From Massilia sp. PDC64 (GTDB taxonomy: Bacteria > Pseudomonadota > Gammaproteobacteria > Burkholderiales > Burkholderiaceae_D), in assembly GCF_900101265.1 (NCBI RefSeq), contig NZ_FMZS01000001.1:62001-126000 (forward strand): 64,000 bases of DNA. Reading direction: 5' to 3'. Positions 55,132 to 64,000 of this stretch are shown in pieces. Every line of letters starts with the position of its first letter. The first letter of the stretch is position 1. Below the pieces are notes generated by a model. It saw only the letters and a program-made list of their open reading frames with translations, did no database searches and was not told the DNA's origin. The position numbers and the translations under genes are program-made.

Positions 55132-55153
55132 TAGTACGACCGTTCGTATTATA
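55132..55153 (-). promoter_or_regulatory. TetR-type operator overlapping the alpha/beta hydrolase -10
   Basis: The palindrome TACGA-CCGT-TCGTA (55135-55148) is extended by matching TA on both sides. The minus-strand -10 TATAAT (55148-55153) abuts it. This is the arrangement of TetR/AcrR operators; no such regulator is encoded nearby. Confidence 0.55.
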
Positions 55154-55251
55154 AGCACGAAGCTTGTAATCCTGCAGGACAGCCCCATCTGGCCAGCTTA
55201 CGAGCGTGAGGGCGTAAAATACGGGGCATCTCAACCTTCCGCGAGCACTCC

Positions 55252-55776
55252 ATGGCGATTTACCAGTTGGGCGAGGATGCGCCCGAGATCGATTCTTCGG
55301 CCTATATCGCCGATTCGGCCACAGTGATCGGCAAAGTGACGGTCGAGGCGGATGCCTCCGTATGGTCCGGCGTAACGATCCGCGGCGACAACGAGCGCAT
55401 CACGATCGGTACCGGCAGCAATGTCCAGGAAGGCACGGTGATGCACACGGACATGGGCTTTCCGCTCGTGCTCGGCAAGAACGTCACCGTCGGCCACCAG
55501 GCGATGCTGCACGGCTGCACCGTCGGCGACGGCGCGCTGATCGGCATCCAGGCCGTGGTGCTCAATGGCGCGAAGATCGGCAAGGGCTGCCTCGTGGGGG
55601 CCGGCGCCGTCGTCACCGAAGGCAAGGAATTCCCGGACGGTTCGCTGATCCTGGGGGCGCCGGCCAAGGTGGTGCGCACGCTCACGGAAGACGACCTGCT
55701 CCGCCTGCAGCGCAGTGCCGAAAGCTATATCGAGCGCGGCAAACGCTTCAAGGCGGAGCTCAAGAAAATCGGATAA
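55252..55776 (+). CDS. gamma-class carbonic anhydrase family protein
   Basis: A 174-aa left-handed parallel beta-helix made of hexapeptide repeats ([20 protein letters not shown]). Three His at the metal site: H65 (MHTDMGF), H82 and H87 (GHQAMLHGC). It forms a trimer. Related YrdA/PaaY-like proteins often show weak or other activity, so the enzymatic role is uncertain. hslO follows 3 bp downstream. Confidence 0.9.
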   Translation: MAIYQLGEDAPEIDSSAYIADSATVIGKVTVEADASVWSGVTIRGDNERITIGTGSNVQEGTVMHTDMGFPLVLGKNVTVGHQAMLHGCTVGDGALIGIQAVVLNGAKIGKGCLVGAGAVVTEGKEFPDGSLILGAPAKVVRTLTEDDLLRLQRSAESYIERGKRFKAELKKIG

Positions 55777-55779
55777 AGA

Positions 55780-56736
55780 ATGACGACTGATACCAGCAAG
55801 GACACCCTTCAAAAATTCATCTTCGACAACGCAGCCGTCCGCGGCGAGCTCGTCGAGATTTCCAACGCGTGGCGCGAAATCCAGTCGCGCCACGTCTACC
55901 CGAAGGCGGTGCGCGCCTTGCTGGGCGAAATGGTCGCCGCGGCGGCGCTGCTGTCCGCCAACCTCAAGTTCAACGGCTCGATCGTCATGCAGATCCATGG
56001 CGACGGCCTGGTGAAGCTGCTCGTCGTCGAATGCGACGCGAACCTGCGCCTGCGCGCGACCGCCAAGCTGCGCGACGGTGCCGAGGTGCCGGACGACGCG
56101 TCCGTCGCCCAGCTGCTGAACCAGCATGGCCGCGGCCGCTTCGTAATCACGCTCGACCCGCTGGACAAGGTCCCGGGCCAGCAGCCTTACCAGGGCGTCG
56201 TACCGCTCGTCGGCGAGGACATCGCGACCGTCATCGAGAACTACATGCTGCGCTCGGAACAGATGGACACCAAGCTGTGGCTGGCGGCCGACGAGAACGT
56301 CGCGCGCGGCCTGCTGCTGCAAAAGCTGCCGCGCAATTCGAATATCGAGGGCCAGGTCAAGCAGGCCAGCGAGGAAGAAGACCTCGAGACGTGGAACCGC
56401 GCCGTCATGCTGGGCCAGACCCTGAAGCAGGAAGAACTGCTCACGACCGACGTGGAAACGCTGCTGCGGCGCCTGTTCTGGGAAGAGACGATCCGCGTGT
56501 TCGACCCGCTGCATCCGGCATTCCACTGTACGTGCTCGCGCGAAAAAGTGGGCAACATGCTCAAGATGCTGGGCAAGGAAGAAGTCGAGTCCGCCCTGCA
56601 CGACCTGGGCGAACTGGGCATCAACTGCGACTTCTGCGGCAAGCACTACGGCTTCGACGCCGTCGACTGCGCCCAGCTGTTCGCGAGCGACACGACGGCC
56701 GACGCGGTGGCACCCGCATCCAGCGTCAAGCACTGA
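55780..56736 (+). CDS. hslO: redox-regulated chaperone Hsp33
   Basis: A 318-aa Hsp33. The C-terminal redox switch has four zinc-binding Cys: C250 and C252 (HCTCSREKV), C283 and C286 (CDFCGKHYGFD). Under oxidation the Cys pair off, zinc is lost and the chaperone unfolds its client site. The N-terminal helices (VRGELVEISNAWREI) are typical. It lies near dps and far from ahpCF, all stress-defence genes. Confidence 0.96.
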   Translation: MTTDTSKDTLQKFIFDNAAVRGELVEISNAWREIQSRHVYPKAVRALLGEMVAAAALLSANLKFNGSIVMQIHGDGLVKLLVVECDANLRLRATAKLRDGAEVPDDASVAQLLNQHGRGRFVITLDPLDKVPGQQPYQGVVPLVGEDIATVIENYMLRSEQMDTKLWLAADENVARGLLLQKLPRNSNIEGQVKQASEEEDLETWNRAVMLGQTLKQEELLTTDVETLLRRLFWEETIRVFDPLHPAFHCTCSREKVGNMLKMLGKEEVESALHDLGELGINCDFCGKHYGFDAVDCAQLFASDTTADAVAPASSVKH

Positions 56737-56744
56737 TCGGGCGC

Positions 56745-56775
56745 GGGGACGCGATTGGCGTCCCCTATCATTTTG
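56745..56775 (+). terminator. terminator-like hairpin after hslO
   Basis: GGGGACGC / GCGTCCCC with a GATTG loop, followed by a mixed T-rich tail (TATCATTTTG). Confidence 0.5.
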
Positions 56776-56849
56776 ATTGGTAAAATAAACTGTGACTATT
56801 GCGGTATCCTGTTAAGCTGTCATCAATGACAAGCAAACAGGAGAACGCC

Positions 56850-57335
56850 ATGAGCAACATCAATATCGGCATCAGCACCGAAGACCGCGCCAACATCGCC
56901 AACGCCCTGTCGCGCGTCCTCGCGGACAGCTACATGCTGTACCTGAAGACCCACAACTTCCACTGGAACGTGACGGGCCCGATGTTCCAGACGCTGCACA
57001 TCATGTTCATGGAACAGTACACGGAACTGTGGAACGCGCTGGACAACATCGCCGAACGCATCCGCGCCCTCGGCCACTTCGCGCCGGGTACGTATGCCCG
57101 CTTCGTGGAACTGTCGTCGATCAAGGAAGAAGCGGGTGTGCCGAATGCGCAGGAAATGATCCGCCAGCTGGTCGAAGGCCAGGAAGCGCTGATCCGCACC
57201 GTGCGCGAAGCGTTCAAGATCGCCGACGAGGCGAACGACCAGCCGAGCGCCGGCATGCTGAGCGACCGTATGGAAATCCACGAAAAGAATGCGTGGATGC
57301 TGCGTTCCTTCCTCGAGAACGGCCAGTCGGCCTGA
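56850..57335 (+). CDS. dps: Dps-family ferritin-like DNA-protection protein
   Basis: A 161-aa Dps protein, preceded by CAGGAG. The ferroxidase motifs are LYLKTHNFHWNVTGP and LHIMFMEQYTELWNALDNIAERI. The twelve-subunit shell stores iron and protects DNA under oxidative or starvation stress. An in-frame upstream Met at 56799 lies before the ribosome binding site and is not used in my reading. Confidence 0.93.
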   Translation: MSNINIGISTEDRANIANALSRVLADSYMLYLKTHNFHWNVTGPMFQTLHIMFMEQYTELWNALDNIAERIRALGHFAPGTYARFVELSSIKEEAGVPNAQEMIRQLVEGQEALIRTVREAFKIADEANDQPSAGMLSDRMEIHEKNAWMLRSFLENGQSA

Positions 57336-57586
57336 GTCCGCTTTCTGCCGCAGACGACCCGCCGCGACGGGTCGATGCGGCATCCTCTTTATTGCTCATC
57401 GGAAGTTAACCGCCGACCCTGTCGGAATCCCCTGATTCCGGGTTACCGGCCGGTTCAACTTGCGCTGCATCAATTGGCATAAATCAACGACGCGCTTCAA
57501 TGGCCTCCAGTGTACGAACCCGTGCACTTATCACCGGGAATGTGTCGCTTTTTCGCGTCCCGTTTTGCAAACTTTTGGAGAACCGG

Positions 57587-58006
57587 ATGAAATCAGTACG
57601 TACCAATGATGCAGCTTCCAACACAGCCACAGTCCAGGGCGCGGCCGCGCCCCGTAAAGTCATCGCCCGCTACCCCATCGCCACGATCGGCTCGCGCACG
57701 CGCCGCGGCGGCGAAGTCGTGCTCGCCTCGCAGAGCGAACCCGCGGACGATTTCCGCATCGCCTGCGTGGGCGACCGGGTGCGCTACCCGGACGGCAGCG
57801 AGAGCGTGATCGTGTCCGGCGCCGGGCATGCGTCGACGTATGCGAACCGGCCGATCGCCCTCGTGGGCAGCCATATCGCGAACGGCGACCGCATCGTCGC
57901 GCGCGCGCAGAGCATCGGCGAGATCGTCGTCGTGGAAGGGGAACCGATTCCCGGCCTGCTGGAGCCGGGGTATGCGCCGCCGTCCGTCATCGGAGCCGGC
58001 GCCTGA
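57587..58006 (+). CDS. PAAR-domain protein (orphan type VI secretion tip)
   Basis: A 139-aa protein; GGAG precedes the ATG at 57587. A PAAR-like stretch spans about 30-125: RYPIATIGSRTRRGGEVV, ACVGDRVRYPDGSESVI and ALVGSHIANGDRIVARAQ. PAAR proteins cap the VgrG spike of type VI secretion systems. There is no VgrG, effector or other type VI gene in the window, and no toxin extension. The protein may act as an adaptor with components encoded elsewhere. Confidence 0.65.
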   Translation: MKSVRTNDAASNTATVQGAAAPRKVIARYPIATIGSRTRRGGEVVLASQSEPADDFRIACVGDRVRYPDGSESVIVSGAGHASTYANRPIALVGSHIANGDRIVARAQSIGEIVVVEGEPIPGLLEPGYAPPSVIGAGA

Positions 58007-58079
58007 CAGGGGCGACCGTCGGCGTGCGCCGCTGCATTCGGTCAGCGGCAGCGAACGCCGGCGGGCGCGCGTATCCTGA

Positions 58080-58358
58080 TTAATTGGGTGCGCCGTCGGC
58101 CGGACGGTGCAGGTCGATCACCTTCATGATCGCCAGCAGGCTGTCGAGGCCCATCTCGCCGCGGTTCATGGCGGCGGCGAGCAGGTCGCGCGGCAGTCCG
58201 GCCGCGGCGGCCAGCGGCGCGAGGCCCGCGGAGCGCGCGACGAGTCGCAGCGCCACCGTCATGGCCTCGGGATCGCCGGCCTCGAACGCGGCGGCGAGGT
58301 AGCCCGCGACGGCCTCGAGCGTGTCGAGTACCGGCGGGGAGGATTCTGCGGGGGTCAT
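58080..58358 (-). CDS. HigA/addiction-module-antidote-like protein without toxin partner
   Basis: A 92-aa helical protein. The pattern [27 protein letters not shown], then a helix-turn-helix with [29 protein letters not shown], follows the addiction-module antidote group that pairs with RelE-like toxins. The second helix has lost the usual LSRESLYKAL residues. No toxin gene is next to it. The start overlaps the ftsB stop by 4 bp. It could be a domesticated regulator. Confidence 0.65.
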   Translation of the reverse strand: MTPAESSPPVLDTLEAVAGYLAAAFEAGDPEAMTVALRLVARSAGLAPLAAAAGLPRDLLAAAMNRGEMGLDSLLAIMKVIDLHRPADGAPN

Positions 58359-58699
58359 GGCGTGCCCTTCTTGACCTTCGGCGGCGGTGGCGGCGGCGGT
58401 TCCGTCATCATGACGGCCGGCTTCTCGTCCTTGCGCAATACCTGCACGAAGATCTCGTTCGACTTGATCATGCCCAGTTCGTAGCGCGCGCGTTCCTCGA
58501 CGGCGCCGAGGCCATCCTTCAGGTCGCGCACTTCCGATTCCAGCTTGGCGTTACGGGCCTTCAGCTGTTCGGTCTTGGCACGGGAGGCCGCCACCTGGGA
58601 TTCCAGGTCGGCCACGGTGAGCCAGCCGCCCTTCCCCAGCCACAGGGGATACTGGATCAGCAGCAGCAGGGCTGCCAGGGCAAGGGTGATGAGGCGCAT
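58355..58699 (-). CDS. ftsB: cell division protein FtsB
   Basis: A 114-aa bitopic protein with an N-terminal membrane helix (about 2-19), a coiled coil (about 28-65, [19 protein letters not shown]) and the [20 protein letters not shown] motif that precedes the FtsQ-binding tail. The C-terminus carries an unusual PPPPPPP run. It lies downstream of eno, the normal place for ftsB. It links FtsQ and FtsL at the division site. The start at 58699 gives the family length; a longer frame adds 19 residues. Confidence 0.92.
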   Translation of the reverse strand: MRLITLALAALLLLIQYPLWLGKGGWLTVADLESQVAASRAKTEQLKARNAKLESEVRDLKDGLGAVEERARYELGMIKSNEIFVQVLRKDEKPAVMMTEPPPPPPPKVKKGTP

Positions 58700-58765
58700 G
58701 GATGAATACGGCTGGCGGGATATCGACACGGGCCCGGCGAACGAACCCGTGTCCATACTACTCGA

Positions 58766-60058
<1,293 letters not shown>

Positions 60059-60127
60059 TCAATCTCCAGAAAGTAATAAATAGCCAAAGCGCGGAACAAA
60101 TGCACCGAGCCGCATGGTGCATCTGCC

Positions 60128-60213
60128 GTCGTTCCTGCGAAGGCAGGAACCCAATTTCTTCATGCGCTGTCGCAGCGCTTGCAACTTGGGTCCCCGCCTG
60201 CGCGGGGACGACG
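60128..60213. repeat. inverted pair of REP-like palindromes (REPIN) between kdsA and eno
   Basis: The left unit is GTCGTTCCTGCGAAGGCAGG followed by AACCCAA; the right unit begins TTGGGTCCCCGCCTGCGCGG and ends GGACGAC. Each forms its own hairpin (TTCCTGC/GCAGGAA and GTCCCCGC/GCGGGGAC), and their outer ends are inverted copies of each other. This is the structure of a REP doublet mobilised by a RAYT transposase. No such gene is in the window. Confidence 0.75.
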
Positions 60214-60272
60214 TATTGGTGATTCAGCCGAACGCGGGACCCCTTGGTACACTCGAGCCCCGCCTTCGAATA

Positions 60273-64000
<3,728 letters not shown>

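Noticed and set aside
57355..57374. Hairpin CGACCCG/CGGGTCG after dps as a terminator
   Set aside because: Short stem and no U-run; could be chance in GC-rich DNA.

Overview
The window is chromosomal DNA from a high-GC Gram-negative betaproteobacterium, most likely Oxalobacteraceae (Massilia/Telluria-like). This rests on gene content and order: dapA-bamC, trpS next to a site-2 protease and a YciO protein, pyrG-kdsA-eno-ftsB, a PEP-CTERM exported protein, a tandem cyanophycin synthetase pair with its DUF1854/ABC partner genes, and GH30 xylanases. The genus is inference. I see no rRNA, tRNA, CRISPR array or insertion sequence.

Layout. 1-1235: start of recQ (cut by the window edge), a 39-codon ORF and a receiver-like protein without its phospho-acceptor. 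1248-5056: xylan locus, with a promoter carrying LacI-type operator sequences, a 20-codon leader ORF, two tandem secreted GH30 glucuronoxylanases and a PEP-CTERM protein. 5074-7567: ahpF and ahpC with a clear ahpC promoter. 7578-13730: four-gene signalling operon (large CHASE3/GAF hybrid kinase, CheR, receiver-less CheB, response-regulator kinase). 13841-17998: UvrA-like protein lacking the UvrB-binding region, PRISE-type reductase, small membrane protein. 17995-25034: nucleoside/purine uptake and salvage locus (two permeases and ATPase on the minus strand; GntR regulator, Tsx-like channel, BMP-type binding protein and a guanine deaminase-like enzyme on the plus strand) with two copies of TTGTATACAA in the divergent region. 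24982-28008: a UGT-type glycosyltransferase divergent from an ABC-F ATPase that is preceded by a Met-Arg-Leu-stop mini-ORF. 28005-35966: cyanophycin locus. 36085-40205: small proteins, a decayed Rhs/haemagglutinin-type 3' end and a Tat-exported GH127 enzyme. 40529-47122: mutS, an exported protein, slyD, roxA, a DUF7931-type protein and an Ala/Pro-rich lipoprotein. 47145-55106: minus-strand housekeeping genes (bamC, dapA, methyltransferase, trpS, site-2 protease homologue, YciO, htpX, RNase AM-like PHP protein, alpha/beta hydrolase). 55252-58006: gamma-carbonic anhydrase, hslO, dps and an orphan PAAR protein. 58080-62809: pyrG, kdsA, eno, ftsB and an antidote-like gene, with an inverted REP pair between kdsA and eno. 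The window ends inside a yjgN/DUF898 membrane protein gene.

Three loci read as coherent systems. The xylan locus looks substrate-induced, with secreted endoxylanases under a LacI-type control region. The nucleoside locus joins outer-membrane channel, periplasmic binding protein, ABC importer and deaminase under one GntR-type repressor. The cyanophycin locus pairs a complete CphA with a paralogue whose second ATPase domain has lost its P-loop, divergent from a two-gene module (DUF1854 protein plus an exporter with PH-like and zinc-ribbon domains) of unknown function. The most novel leads are the MRL mini-ORF ahead of the ABC-F gene, the degenerate CphA paralogue with its transporter partner, and the site-2 protease homologue that has lost its HExxH motif.
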